Source of the DNA: Hydrogenophaga sp. | Lineage (GTDB): Bacteria; Pseudomonadota; Gammaproteobacteria; Burkholderiales; Burkholderiaceae_C | Assembly (NCBI RefSeq): GCF_026125825.1 | Contig: NZ_JAHCKK010000012.1 | Span: 1 to 64,000 of the forward strand | Length of the DNA stretch: 64,000 bases | Direction of reading: 5' to 3' | Shown here: positions 28,770-37,966 of the stretch, piece by piece | How positions within the stretch are numbered: the stretch's first letter is position 1 | Layout of the letters: each line of letters opens with the position of its first letter | Notes under the pieces: model-generated | The model's database searches: none | Seen by the model: the letters and a program-made list of their open reading frames with translations, nothing else | What the model was told of the DNA's origin: nothing | Position numbers and translations under genes: made by a program

Positions 28770-29930
28770 ATGTTCCATGAAATCGACGACCACCAGGACA
28801 TCCGCGATGCGGTGCGCCAACTCTGCAGCCAGTATCCCGACGCGTACTTCCGCGAGGTTGACGCGCAAAAGGCCTACCCGGCGCAATTTGTCGATGCGCT
28901 GATGCAGGCTGGCTGGCTGGCGGCCATGATTCCCGAGGCCTACGGCGGCACCGGGCTGGGGCTGACGGCGGCGACGGTGATCATGGAGGAGATCAACCGC
29001 TCGGGCGGCAATGCGGGCGCGGTGCATGGCCAGATGTACAACATGGGCACGCTGCTGCGCCACGGCAGCAGCGCGCAGAAGCAGAAGTACCTGCCCGAGA
29101 TCGCCGCGGGCAGGCTGCGCATCCAGTCCATGGCGGTCACCGAGCCCACCACCGGCACCGACACGACCAAGATCAAGACCACCGCCGTGAGGAAGGACGG
29201 CCGCTACGTGATCAACGGGCAGAAGGTGTGGATCTCGCGTGTCCAGCATTCGGACCTGATGATCCTGCTGGCGCGCACCACGCCCCTGGCCGAGGTGAAG
29301 AAGAAGTCCGAAGGCATGTCGGTCTTCATCGTCGACCTGCGCGACGCGATCGGCCAAGGCCTCACGGTCCGGCCCATCCCGAACCTGGTCAACCACGAGA
29401 CCAACGAACTGTTTTTCGAGAACCTCGAGATTCCCGAAGAGAACCTGATCGGCGAGGAGGGTCGCGGCTTCAAGTACATCCTCGATGGCCTGAACGCCGA
29501 GCGCACGCTGATCGCGGCCGAATGCATTGGCGACGGCTACTGGTTCATCGAGCGCGCGCGCAAGTACGCCAACGAGCGCATCGTGTTCGACCGCCCGATC
29601 GGCCAGAACCAGGGCGTTCAGTTTCCCATCGCCGACGCCTTCATCGAGGTGGAGGCCGCCAACCTCATGCGCTTCGAGGCCGCGCGCCGCTTTGACGCGC
29701 GCCAGGACTGCGGCGCCCAGGCCAACATGGCCAAGTACCTGGCGGCCAAGGCCTCCTGGGAGGCGGCCAACGTGTGCCTGCAGACGCATGGGGGTTTTGG
29801 CTTCGCCAACGAATACGACGTCGAGCGCAAGTTCCGCGAGACGCGGCTCTACCAGGTGGCGCCGATCTCCACCAACCTGATCTACGCCTACGTGGCCGAG
29901 CACATCCTCGGTTTGCCCCGTTCCTTCTGA
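28770..29930 (+). CDS. Acyl-CoA dehydrogenase
   Basis: A 386-residue acyl-CoA dehydrogenase distinct from the one at 26455. It has IPEAYGGTGLGLTAATVIMEEI, MAVTEPTTGTDTTKIKTTA, INGQKVWISRVQHSDLMILLART and CLQTHGGFGFANEYDVERKFRETRLYQVAPISTNLI. AAGGAG precedes the ATG at 28770 at good spacing. It is followed after 13 bases by a CoA transferase gene, so the pair likely activates and then desaturates one acid. The regulator is probably the divergent LysR. Confidence 0.94.
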   Translation: MFHEIDDHQDIRDAVRQLCSQYPDAYFREVDAQKAYPAQFVDALMQAGWLAAMIPEAYGGTGLGLTAATVIMEEINRSGGNAGAVHGQMYNMGTLLRHGSSAQKQKYLPEIAAGRLRIQSMAVTEPTTGTDTTKIKTTAVRKDGRYVINGQKVWISRVQHSDLMILLARTTPLAEVKKKSEGMSVFIVDLRDAIGQGLTVRPIPNLVNHETNELFFENLEIPEENLIGEEGRGFKYILDGLNAERTLIAAECIGDGYWFIERARKYANERIVFDRPIGQNQGVQFPIADAFIEVEAANLMRFEAARRFDARQDCGAQANMAKYLAAKASWEAANVCLQTHGGFGFANEYDVERKFRETRLYQVAPISTNLIYAYVAEHILGLPRSF

Positions 29931-29943
29931 GCGCGAGGCCCGC

Positions 29944-31125
29944 ATGAACCGACCGCTGGAGGGCATCACCGTCGTGACGCTGGAGCACGCGATCGCGGCG
30001 CCTTTCTGCACGCGCCAGCTGGCCGACCTGGGCGCGCGGGTGATCAAGGTGGAGCGCCCTGGCAGTGGCGACTTCGCGCGGGCCTACGACGCACGCGTGC
30101 GCGGCATGGCCTCGCATTTCGTGTGGGCCAACCGTTCCAAGGAAAGCCTCACGCTGGATGTGAAGCACCCCGAGGCGCAGAAGGTGCTGGCCCGCCTGCT
30201 CGAGGAGGCCGACGTGCTGGTGCAGAACCTCGCGCCGGGGGCCGCGGCTCGGCTCGGCCTGTCGTTCGACGCCTTGCACCCGACGCATCCGAAGCTCATC
30301 GTCTGCGACATCTCGGGCTACGGCGACGGCGGCCCGTACCGCGACAAGAAGGCCTACGACCTCTTGATCCAGAGCGAGTCCGGCTTTCTCTCGGTCACGG
30401 GCTCGCCCGATGAGCCGGCCAAGGCCGGGTGCTCCATCGCCGACATCGCCGCCGCCATGTACGCCTACAGCAACATCCTCGCGGCCCTGCTGCAGCGGGG
30501 CCGGACGGGCCTGGGCAGCCGGATCGATGTGTCCATGCTGGAGAGCATGGTCGAGTGGATGGGCTTCCCGCTGTACTACGCCTTCGATGGGGCGGCCCCG
30601 CCACCGCGGGCGGGCGCTTCGCACGCCACCATTGAACCCTATGGCCCTTTCGAGGCGCGCGGCGGCACCGCGGTGATGCTGGGCCTGCAGAACGAACGCG
30701 AGTGGGCGGCTTTCTGCAAGCTCGTGCTCCTGCAGCCCGACCTGGCCAGCGACGAGCGCTTTGCATCCAACGCCCGCCGTGTGGCTCACCGCGAGGCGCT
30801 GCGCGCGATCATCCTGGCGACCTTTGCCGAGCTCACCGCCGACGACGTGGTGCAACGGCTGGAGCAGGCGCAGATCGCCAACGCCCGCGTCAACAACATG
30901 CACGGTGTCTGGGCGCACCCGCAGCTCAAGGCGCGCGGACGCTGGACCGAGGTGTCCACGCCCCAGGGGCCCATCCCCGCTCTGCTGCCGCCCGGGCGCG
31001 CGCAGGCCGACGGTGTGCGCATGGACGGTGTGCCGGGGCTGGGCGAGCACACCGATGCGATCCTTCAGGCGCTGGGGTGGAGCGCCGAGGCGATGGAGGC
31101 GATGCGCCGCGAGGGCGCGATCTGA
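29944..31125 (+). CDS. CaiB/BaiF-type CoA transferase (class III)
   Basis: A 393-residue class III CoA transferase with LEGITVVTLEHAIAAPFCTRQLADLGARVIKVERPGSGDFAR, the VWANRSKESLTLDVKHPEAQ segment and the catalytic aspartate region DLLIQSESGFLSVTGSPDEPAKAG. The family moves CoA between carboxylic acids such as succinyl-CoA and a substrate acid. It lies 13 bases after the acyl-CoA dehydrogenase, with which it likely forms an operon for activation and oxidation of an unidentified carboxylic acid. Confidence 0.93.
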   Translation: MNRPLEGITVVTLEHAIAAPFCTRQLADLGARVIKVERPGSGDFARAYDARVRGMASHFVWANRSKESLTLDVKHPEAQKVLARLLEEADVLVQNLAPGAAARLGLSFDALHPTHPKLIVCDISGYGDGGPYRDKKAYDLLIQSESGFLSVTGSPDEPAKAGCSIADIAAAMYAYSNILAALLQRGRTGLGSRIDVSMLESMVEWMGFPLYYAFDGAAPPPRAGASHATIEPYGPFEARGGTAVMLGLQNEREWAAFCKLVLLQPDLASDERFASNARRVAHREALRAIILATFAELTADDVVQRLEQAQIANARVNNMHGVWAHPQLKARGRWTEVSTPQGPIPALLPPGRAQADGVRMDGVPGLGEHTDAILQALGWSAEAMEAMRREGAI

Positions 31126-31153
31126 CGCCCCCGGCCCCGCCGGTCCGACTTCA

Positions 31154-34100
31154 TCAAGGCTCGCGCGGGCAACCGCTGCCGGGCCTGCCGTCCAGGTGGG
31201 TCATCAGCACCGGCGCCATGGAGCGCAGGATCTGCACCGGCAGGCCGGAGGTGAAGCGGTAGCCGGCCGCGTCCGGCCCGATCACGTAGGCGGTGACGCT
31301 GCCGAAGTGCCGCGGCCCCAGGTAGAAGACGAAGGTGGCCGTGCGGTTCAGCGCCAGGCCGCCGCGGCGGTTGACCACCACGCGGTTGTCGCCGGTGCCG
31401 GTCTTTCCCCCGGGCGACAGGTCCGCTCCCGAGCTCGACTGGAAGCTGCCCGAGAGCCGGCGCGCGGTGCCGGCTTCCACCACTTCCGACAAGGCCTTCT
31501 TCAGGGCCTGGGCCACTTCGGGCGCCATGACGCGCTCGCCTTGCACGGGTGTGGGCCGCAGCGCGGTTTCCCATGGCGTGTCCTGCGCGAATCGCAGGTC
31601 GGTGATGCGCCATGTGGGCTGGCGCACGCCGCCGTTGACGATGATGCCCATCAGTTCGGCCAGCGCGGCGGGCCGGTCCCCGGAGCTGCCCAGGGCCGTG
31701 GCCAGCGACGGCACCAGATGGCCGAAGGGATAGCCCAGGCGGGTCCAGCGGCGGTGGATTTCCAGGAAGGCCTCGACCTCCAGCATGGTGTGGATGCGGG
31801 CGTCCTGCGCGTCCTTTGCGCGCGTGCGAAACAACCACCGGTAGACCGCCTGCCGCTCGCTCGCGCTGGCGGCGACCGCGTCGTCCAGCGTGGCCATCGG
31901 GTGTTGCCGGCGGTACGCCACCAGCCAGAGTTCGAGCGGGTGCACCCGGGCCACATAGCCCCGGTCGGGCAGGTCGAGGGCGTCGAGTGCAAAGCGTTCG
32001 TACAACTGCGCCACGCGGGTCTCCCCGGGCGCCTTGTCGCCCAGGCGGTCCGACAGGAACGCCGCCAGGGCCTCGGGCGAAGCCGTGGGTTCCAGGTAGC
32101 GGAACACCGCGGTCAACCGGTCGGCACCGGGGCGCAGCCCGTCGAGCAGCATGTCGCGCAACTCGGTCGGCGTGCGGTTGTCGGTCTTGCGCCAGAAGCG
32201 GCGCAGGAAAGCCTGGCCTTCGCGGTCGGCGAACAGCGCCAGGTAGGTGTCGCGCCGCGGATCGAGGTGGTCTTCGAGCAGCCGCGCGGTGTCGCCCGGG
32301 CCCTGGTACATGGTGTGGCGCACGATCTCGCGCAGCAGGCGCACGAACGGCAGGTTGATGGAGGCCTGCATGGCCTCGCGCAGGCTGGGCTGCCGCGCAT
32401 CGTCCTTCTTGTTGAAGTTGTTGAAGGTGTGCAGGCCGCCGCCGGTGAAGAACGGCTCGTTCGGGCTGGCGGAGAAGCGGCGCTCCATCGCCGCTTCGAG
32501 CATCGCGCTCAGGCTGTGGTCGTTCGGGCCCGAGAGGTATTGCACGGCCCAGCGGCTCAGGCTGTCCTGCGGGCTGACCTCGGTGGCTTTGAGCGCGGCA
32601 GGCTCCAGCGGCGCGAGCCGGGCGTGCAGCTCGGCCACCAGCTCCAGGTAGGTCGCCAGCACGCGCAGCTTGGCGGTGGAGCCCAGCTCGAGCTTGCTGC
32701 CTTCGTTGATGTCCAGCGGCTGCTGCGTCGTGTCGGTCTGCACGCGCACCAGGTTGCCCTGCGGCGTGCTTTCCAGCAGGGTGAAGCTGTAGCGCACCTC
32801 GCCCAGGGTGTCGGGCTGCAGCAGGCGCTCGCCCATCAACTCCTGTGAGCGGGCAAAGGCCGGGTCGGTCAGTCGCCCCAGGTAAGCGCTGACCGCGTCC
32901 TGCAGCGGGCCGTTGAGCGTGGTGCTGGCCTCGGCGTCGAGCCGGTCCAGGCTGTAGAGCGAGGTGCCCAGCATGCCGGCCAGCCGGGTGCGCACGGCGG
33001 TCGTGCCTTTGCTCGCCGTGGCGGGCAGCAGCGGCGGGTTTCTGGCCATGTCGCGGAACACCAGCTTGTGCCCCAGGGCGGCGTCGCGCCAGGCGGCGTC
33101 GATGATGCCGGCCTCGGTCAGCAGGCGCAGGTGGGCGTCGGTGGCCCGGTCGAGTTCCTGGCGGCCCTGCGCGAGGTACCACGAGGGCCGGCGGTGGGCG
33201 ATCATCAGCGCCACCGCCTGGCGCAGCACACGCCCGCGGGCCGTGGCATCCGGCCCGGTGGCGCCGCCTTCTGCCGAGAGCGAGGCCATGGCGCGATCGA
33301 AGTCGGTGCCGAACCACACCCACAGGCCGTCGCCCAGGCCATGCACCTCCCCATGGCGCGGCGCGGCCGACAGCGGCACCGTGTTCAGGTAGTCCAGCAC
33401 AAGCTGGCGGCGCACCGGCAGCGTGTCGGTGCCCTGCAGGTAGGCCCGCACCGAGGCCGAGGCCATCTGCCGCAGTTTTTCGCGCGCATCGTGGGTGATG
33501 CCGCCGGGGGAGTGGCGGTACTTCTCGATCTGCGTGGCCAGGGTGCTGCCGCCGTGTGCGTCGATGTCGGGGTCGATGTGGCTGCCCAGTTGCGCGAGCA
33601 CCGCGCGCGTGAACCGCACCCAGTCCACCGCCGGGTTCATCTGCGGGCGCTCGGCGTCGAGCAGGTCGCGGTTTTCGATGAACAGCAAGGCCTGCACCAC
33701 CACCGCCGGCACGCTTTCAAAGCGATCGAAGCGCCGGTAGGGGTATCGAAAGGCGTGCAGCGGTGCCCGGCTGCAGTCGAACACGGTCAGGCCCGTGTGC
33801 GTCTTCTCCGCGTAGGGGGCGAACCAGCCGCGCTCCAGGTGGGCGCGCAGGGCGTCGCCCTGGCGCGCCTGCTCCGCGATTTCGAAGCCGCGCTCCTGCA
33901 GGCGGCTGGCGAAGGCGGGAATGGCGGTGTAGCCCATGCGCTCGTCGAACGGGCCGTGGGCGGGGAAGCGGATGGCCTGCGCCGGGCCCGGGGCGACGTG
34001 GTAGTCCAGGGTGGCCGCATACGTGTGCAGCTCCCGCGCCTGCCAATGCGAGGTCTGCATCTCCCGCTGCAGCAGCAGCGCGGCGACCGCGCCCAGGATC

Positions 34101-34216
34101 AGCAGGACCAGCAGAACGACCCGCCAACGCAGGCGAAAGCCGCGCGATGCCCGTTCACCGGCGCGGGCCGGGTTCGGTGCTGCCTCCATCTGTTCTTCAA
34201 CCATGCTGTGTTCCAT
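31154..34216 (-). CDS. Large class A penicillin-binding protein-like peptidoglycan synthase
   Basis: About 1020 residues with a cytoplasmic tail, one membrane anchor (VVLLVLLILGAVAALLLQ) and a GT51 glycosyltransferase domain in which HGGSTLATQIEKYRHSPGG corresponds to the family GGSTITQQ motif. A transpeptidase-like part has GSTAKLRV in the position of SxxK and GKTGTGDNRVVV as the KTG box. It probably polymerises and cross-links peptidoglycan, but GST-A-K departs from the usual S-T-F-K, and its catalytic competence for cross-linking is unproven. ATG starts at 34216 or 34204 overlap the end of the LysR gene by 8 to 20 bases. It has no evident link to the catabolic neighbours. Confidence 0.82.
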   Translation of the reverse strand: MEHSMVEEQMEAAPNPARAGERASRGFRLRWRVVLLVLLILGAVAALLLQREMQTSHWQARELHTYAATLDYHVAPGPAQAIRFPAHGPFDERMGYTAIPAFASRLQERGFEIAEQARQGDALRAHLERGWFAPYAEKTHTGLTVFDCSRAPLHAFRYPYRRFDRFESVPAVVVQALLFIENRDLLDAERPQMNPAVDWVRFTRAVLAQLGSHIDPDIDAHGGSTLATQIEKYRHSPGGITHDAREKLRQMASASVRAYLQGTDTLPVRRQLVLDYLNTVPLSAAPRHGEVHGLGDGLWVWFGTDFDRAMASLSAEGGATGPDATARGRVLRQAVALMIAHRRPSWYLAQGRQELDRATDAHLRLLTEAGIIDAAWRDAALGHKLVFRDMARNPPLLPATASKGTTAVRTRLAGMLGTSLYSLDRLDAEASTTLNGPLQDAVSAYLGRLTDPAFARSQELMGERLLQPDTLGEVRYSFTLLESTPQGNLVRVQTDTTQQPLDINEGSKLELGSTAKLRVLATYLELVAELHARLAPLEPAALKATEVSPQDSLSRWAVQYLSGPNDHSLSAMLEAAMERRFSASPNEPFFTGGGLHTFNNFNKKDDARQPSLREAMQASINLPFVRLLREIVRHTMYQGPGDTARLLEDHLDPRRDTYLALFADREGQAFLRRFWRKTDNRTPTELRDMLLDGLRPGADRLTAVFRYLEPTASPEALAAFLSDRLGDKAPGETRVAQLYERFALDALDLPDRGYVARVHPLELWLVAYRRQHPMATLDDAVAASASERQAVYRWLFRTRAKDAQDARIHTMLEVEAFLEIHRRWTRLGYPFGHLVPSLATALGSSGDRPAALAELMGIIVNGGVRQPTWRITDLRFAQDTPWETALRPTPVQGERVMAPEVAQALKKALSEVVEAGTARRLSGSFQSSSGADLSPGGKTGTGDNRVVVNRRGGLALNRTATFVFYLGPRHFGSVTAYVIGPDAAGYRFTSGLPVQILRSMAPVLMTHLDGRPGSGCPREP

Positions 34217-35180
34217 TGCGTCCAAAGTCCCTGCGCACGTCCGGTGCGTGTGCGGATCGTGCCGGTGTCATCTTGCTCCTGCGCTGCGTGGCGCGCTCGG
34301 CGGCCACCCGGCGCACCAGTTGCCAGGCCAGCTCGGCCGTGGGGGTCAGGGTCCGGTGGGCGCGGCGCACCAGCGCAATGTGCCTGTCGATGCGGGGCAG
34401 CAGGGGGCGCATCACCAGGCCCTGCAGCCCCGCGGGCGGCAGCGCCAGCATCGGAACGACCGAGATGCCCAGGCCGGTGTCGAGCATGCGGAAGATGGTG
34501 GTGACATGGCCCACCTCCTGCGCCACCGAGGCCTCCACCCCGTGGCGGTGCAGGGCCTCGTCGATCAGACCTCGGCTGCCGGAGGCGTGGTCCAGCAGCA
34601 CCAGCGATTCACCGGCCAGGTCCGACCATTTCACGCCGCGCCGCCGGGCCAGGCGATGCGAAGGCGGGCAGACGAGGCAGAACGGCTCGGACAGGATGGT
34701 CTGCGCATGCAGGTCGTCGCGCGCTCCGGTGTCGATCACCACACCGAAGTCCACTTCACCGGCGAGGACGCTGGCCAGGGCATCGTGCTGGATGCGATCG
34801 AGCAGCAGCATGTCCAGGCCGGGGTGCTCGCTTCGGCAGCGGGCGATGCACTCGGGCAGCAGGTTGGCGGACAAGGTCGGGCTGCTGGCCACGCGAACCC
34901 GGCCATGGCGCTGCGTGGCCTGACCGCGCGACTCCAGCAGCACGGCATCGAGGTCTTCCAGCACGCGTTCGAGCTGCACGGCCAGGCTGCGGCCGGCATC
35001 GGTGAGCACCACCTCGCGGGTGGTGCGGTCGAGCAGCTTGAGCCCGAGGTGCTGTTCGAGTTCGGTCACGCAGCGGCTCACCGCCGGTTGAGACAGGCCG
35101 ATGAGGGCGCCCGCCCGCGTGAAGCTGCCCAGCGAGGCGACGGCCTTGAAAACCCGCAACTGCCGCAAGCTGATATTCAT
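34197..35180 (-). CDS. LysR-family transcriptional regulator
   Basis: A 327-residue LTTR opening MNISLRQLRVFKAVASLGSFTRAGALIGLSQPAVSRCVTELEQHLGLKLLDRTTREVVLTDAG, with a C-terminal effector domain. Its start faces a bile-acid-symporter-like gene across a 61-base AT-rich gap containing TATTGG-N11-CCGATA, which fits an LTTR box. It probably controls that transporter. Its last bases overlap the start of the downstream penicillin-binding-protein gene. Confidence 0.92.
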   Translation of the reverse strand: MNISLRQLRVFKAVASLGSFTRAGALIGLSQPAVSRCVTELEQHLGLKLLDRTTREVVLTDAGRSLAVQLERVLEDLDAVLLESRGQATQRHGRVRVASSPTLSANLLPECIARCRSEHPGLDMLLLDRIQHDALASVLAGEVDFGVVIDTGARDDLHAQTILSEPFCLVCPPSHRLARRRGVKWSDLAGESLVLLDHASGSRGLIDEALHRHGVEASVAQEVGHVTTIFRMLDTGLGISVVPMLALPPAGLQGLVMRPLLPRIDRHIALVRRAHRTLTPTAELAWQLVRRVAAERATQRRSKMTPARSAHAPDVRRDFGRNGTQHG

Positions 35181-35184
35181 TTGA

Positions 35185-35207
35185 TATTGGTATTAATGCA
35201 TCCGATA
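35185..35207. promoter_or_regulatory. Candidate LysR box between LysR and transporter genes
   Basis: TATTGG (35185-35190) and CCGATA (35202-35207) are inverted arms matching at five of six positions with 11 bases between, in an AT-rich 61-base divergent gap. The T-N11-A geometry agrees with LTTR sites. Confidence 0.45.
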
Positions 35208-35241
35208 AATTCATTTTACTGTTGTGCTTGCCTGAGGTCCA

Positions 35242-36291
35242 ATGGCCGTCCACCGATTGACACGCGCAATGACGCGCGCCCCCGCCATGGCCCGATCCCG
35301 GCTGCTGCCCGACCCTTTCACGCTGTACCTCGTGGCGACCGTCGTCCTGGCCAGCCTGTTGCCGGCCCGCGGTGGGTTTGCTCAAGCGCTGAGCTGGGCC
35401 ACCACCGCGGCGGTGAGCCTGCTCTTCTTCCTGCACGGTGCCAAGTTGTCGCGGGCCGCCATCTGGGCAGGCATCGGGCACTGGCGCCTGCAGCTGATGG
35501 TGGTGTCCACCACCTTCGTGCTGTTTCCCCTGCTGGGGTGGGCGCTCGCACCGGTGCTGCGGCCGCTGGTCACGCCCAGCCTCTACATGGGTGTCCTGTA
35601 CTTGTGCGCGCTGCCTGCCACGGTCCAGTCGGCCATTGCGTTCGCGTCCATGGCGCGCGGCAACATACCGGCGGCCGTCTGCAGCGCCTCGGCCTCGACC
35701 TTGCTGGGCGTGGTTCTCACGCCCCTGGTGCTGGGCCTGCTGCTGACGCACAACGCCGCCATGGGCGATCCCTTGCAGGCCGTGGGCCGCATCAGCCTGC
35801 AACTCCTGCTGCCCTTCATCGCCGGCCACCTGATGCGGCCCTGGCTGGCGGGCTTCCTGCAGCGCCGTTCGGTGGTGATGAAGGTGGTGGACCAGGGCTC
35901 CATCCTGTTGGTGGTGTATGCCGCGTTCAGCCACGCCGTCATCGCCGGTCTGTGGTCGCAACTGCCGTTGACGGCCATGGCAGGCTTGCTGGTCGTGTGC
36001 GGGGTGATCCTCGCGCTGGTGCTCGCGCTCACGGTCTGGGCCAGCCGGCGGCTGGGGTTCTCCAAGGAAGACGAGATCGCCATCGTGTTCTGCGGATCGA
36101 CCAAGAGCCTGATCAGCGGCGTGCCCATGGCCAATGTGCTGTTCGCCGCCCCGGTGGCGGGCGCGATCGTGCTGCCGTTGATGGTGTTTCACCAGATGCA
36201 GCTGATGGTGTGCGGGGTGATGGCGCAGCGGTATGCGCGCCGCCAGGCCGATGCGGCCGCGGCGTCGGTGCGGGCGCCAGCCTCCGTCTGA
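35242..36291 (+). CDS. Bile acid:sodium symporter-family (SBF-like) membrane transporter
   Basis: A 349-residue (fewer if ATGs at 35269 or 35287 are used) integral membrane protein with about nine to ten hydrophobic helices. It includes LYLVATVVLASLLPARG, the AVSLLFFLHGAKLS helix and LCALPATVQSAIAFASMARGN, where the family has its ion-binding unwound helix. The later KEDEIAIVFCGSTKSLISGVPMANVLF segment is the family's second signature. It is of the YfeH/SBF-like branch; members move organic anions with sodium. The substrate is unknown, and the divergent LysR regulator suggests induction by an organic acid. Confidence 0.88.
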   Translation: MAVHRLTRAMTRAPAMARSRLLPDPFTLYLVATVVLASLLPARGGFAQALSWATTAAVSLLFFLHGAKLSRAAIWAGIGHWRLQLMVVSTTFVLFPLLGWALAPVLRPLVTPSLYMGVLYLCALPATVQSAIAFASMARGNIPAAVCSASASTLLGVVLTPLVLGLLLTHNAAMGDPLQAVGRISLQLLLPFIAGHLMRPWLAGFLQRRSVVMKVVDQGSILLVVYAAFSHAVIAGLWSQLPLTAMAGLLVVCGVILALVLALTVWASRRLGFSKEDEIAIVFCGSTKSLISGVPMANVLFAAPVAGAIVLPLMVFHQMQLMVCGVMAQRYARRQADAAAASVRAPASV

Positions 36292-36622
36292 ACCGATCGG
36301 CCGGTCTGCGTGGGGCCTGCGCCAAGGCGTCAAGCGAAGTGACGGCCTGAGCCCGCGGGCCATTGCGCCGGCAACCGGGGCCCCTGCCGAGGCGTCGTCG
36401 CGCTCTCGGCCTGCACGGCCTTTGGCAGGTCCGGGCACCGCGGGCCTTGCCCCGTCCCCTCCTTTTTCTCTTTTCTTTCTCGAGGGCATCCTCGATCAAC
36501 GTGTTGCCTGCGTCGGTGGGTGGCATGGACGGGTGCGTCCCGACCGGCGCTAGGGTTAACCCGGTGCCGTTGTATCGTCTAGAGATACATAATCTCGTTT
36601 AGCGATACAAAAAGAGGTTCCC
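36292..36622. other. 331-base intergenic region upstream of the aromatic-acid cluster
   Basis: I see no credible gene here. The stretch contains a polypyrimidine run (about 36458-36480, CCTTTTTCTCTTTTCTTTCTC type) and, in its last 55 bases, two tandem IclR-type operator motifs described separately. No terminator with a T-run is obvious after the transporter gene. Confidence 0.5.
36571..36609. promoter_or_regulatory. Two tandem IclR-type operator motifs upstream of the tctC-ligAB arm
   Basis: TGTATCGTCTAGAGATACA (36571-36589) is an inverted repeat TGTATC-N7-GATACA. The adjacent 36591-36609, read on the minus strand, is TGTATCGCTAAACGAGATT and matches the same motif in its left half. The centres are 20 bp apart, two helical turns. 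The same motif occurs once in front of the HpaB operon at 40799. The sites end 13 bases before the ATG at 36623, so binding would block transcription or translation initiation. Confidence 0.65.
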
Positions 36623-37606
36623 ATGTCCATCATTCTGAAGAAGTGGCTGTACAAGGCCGCGATGACGCTGGCGGCTGTCGCCGCACTTCCCGTCGGCGCC
36701 CAGGAGGCCTTCCCTGCGAGGCCTGTGACCTTGATCGTCAATTTCCCGCCGGGTGGCGTCACCGACGGCACCTTTCGCCGCATGAGCGACCGGTTCAAGA
36801 CGATGACCGGGCAGTCGCTCATCATTGACAACAAGCCGGGCCGAGGCGTGGCGACGGCCTCGCTGAACAATTCGCGCCCCGACGGCTACACCATTGGCGT
36901 CCTGGGGCGCACGCAGATGTCGCTCTACGAGCAGCTCAATGGCCGCCTGCCCTACCACCCGGTGAACGACTTCACCTGGATGGCCAACGTCACGAGTTCG
37001 TACTTCGGCCTTTACGTGTCGGCGCAGTCGCCCCACAAGTCGGTGCAGGACCTGATCAAGGCGGCCAAGGCCAAGCCCGGGAGCATCCGCTATGGCACGG
37101 CCTTCGGTCACGGCGGTCTTTCGCACGTGCCGATGGAAGAGTTTGCTCAGAAGGCGGGCATCGAGATGCTGCATGTGCCCGTCAAGGGCGACAGCGACTC
37201 GATCATGCTGTTGACTCAAAACGAAATCGACCTGATCGTGGCCGGCGGCGGCGCGATGTCCTTTGTGAATGCGGGTCGCCTTCGCTTGCTGGCCTGGCTG
37301 TCTCCGCAGCGCAACCCGCGCCTGCCCGATGTCCCGACGATGCGCGACCTGGGCTTTCCCGTGGACGTGTCAGCCCCGGTGGGCATCGGTGGCCCCAAAG
37401 GCATGAAGCCGGAGCACGTGAAGTTCTTCGAGCAGACGTTCAAGAAGCTGCTGGCCGATGCCGAGGTCCAGTCTTTCATGGAGCAGAACTACCAGCGCGT
37501 GGACTACATGGACAGCCAGGCGTTCACGGCCTGGGCGCAGAAGCAATTGCCCATCGAGAAAGACATCGTCAAGCGCTTCAATCTGACGACCGACCAGAAG
37601 CCATGA
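36623..37606 (+). CDS. TctC/Bug-family periplasmic solute-binding protein of the aromatic-acid cluster
   Basis: A 327-residue exported protein with signal peptide (WLYKAAMTLAAVAALPVGAQ) and Bug opening FPARPVTLIVNFPPGGVTDGTFRRMSDRF. In terephthalate clusters a Bug protein (TphC) captures the substrate for TctAB-type uptake, and this gene holds the equivalent position. AAAGAGG lies before the ATG. Its stop overlaps the LigA-like start by four bases, coupling uptake and ring-cleavage genes. Confidence 0.9.
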   Translation: MSIILKKWLYKAAMTLAAVAALPVGAQEAFPARPVTLIVNFPPGGVTDGTFRRMSDRFKTMTGQSLIIDNKPGRGVATASLNNSRPDGYTIGVLGRTQMSLYEQLNGRLPYHPVNDFTWMANVTSSYFGLYVSAQSPHKSVQDLIKAAKAKPGSIRYGTAFGHGGLSHVPMEEFAQKAGIEMLHVPVKGDSDSIMLLTQNEIDLIVAGGGAMSFVNAGRLRLLAWLSPQRNPRLPDVPTMRDLGFPVDVSAPVGIGGPKGMKPEHVKFFEQTFKKLLADAEVQSFMEQNYQRVDYMDSQAFTAWAQKQLPIEKDIVKRFNLTTDQKP

Positions 37607-37962
37607 GCGATTCGCGATTGAGCCTGGCAGGGCGGGAGGCCCTGTGGGGGCCTCCTGCCGCCCTGGCCGGTGTGGTGCGGTACCGTGGCGAACTGGCGCA
37701 GCAAGGCCACCGCCTCAACAGCTTCCTGGTCAACATCTCCCAGCATCAGAATCGGGACGCCTACCTCGCTGATGAAGAAGGTGCGATGGCGTCGAGCGGG
37801 CTCAGCCCCTGCGAGCGCGGGCTCATTCGCCGGCGCGACTACAGCGGCATGCTGGCCTATGGCGTGAACATCTACGCCCTGGCCAAGGCTGGCTATGTGT
37901 TTGGACATACCTTGCTGGACATTGGCAGGGGCATGCGCCAGGCCGGTGCGACTCAGGAGTGA
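37603..37962 (+). CDS. LigA-type small (alpha) subunit of a class III extradiol dioxygenase
   Basis: A 119-residue protein whose second half, LNSFLVNISQHQNRDAYLADEEGAMASSGLSPCERGLIRRRDYSGMLAYGVNIYALAKAGYVFG, matches the LigA fold (protocatechuate 4,5-dioxygenase alpha subunit), with the helix that caps the active site of the partner. It is followed after 4 bases by the LigB-type catalytic subunit, as in ligAB. The substrate is probably protocatechuate or a more hydroxylated benzoate such as gallate. The length is slightly shorter than Sphingobium LigA. Confidence 0.85.
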   Translation: MSDSRLSLAGREALWGPPAALAGVVRYRGELAQQGHRLNSFLVNISQHQNRDAYLADEEGAMASSGLSPCERGLIRRRDYSGMLAYGVNIYALAKAGYVFGHTLLDIGRGMRQAGATQE

Positions 37963-37966
37963 CGTG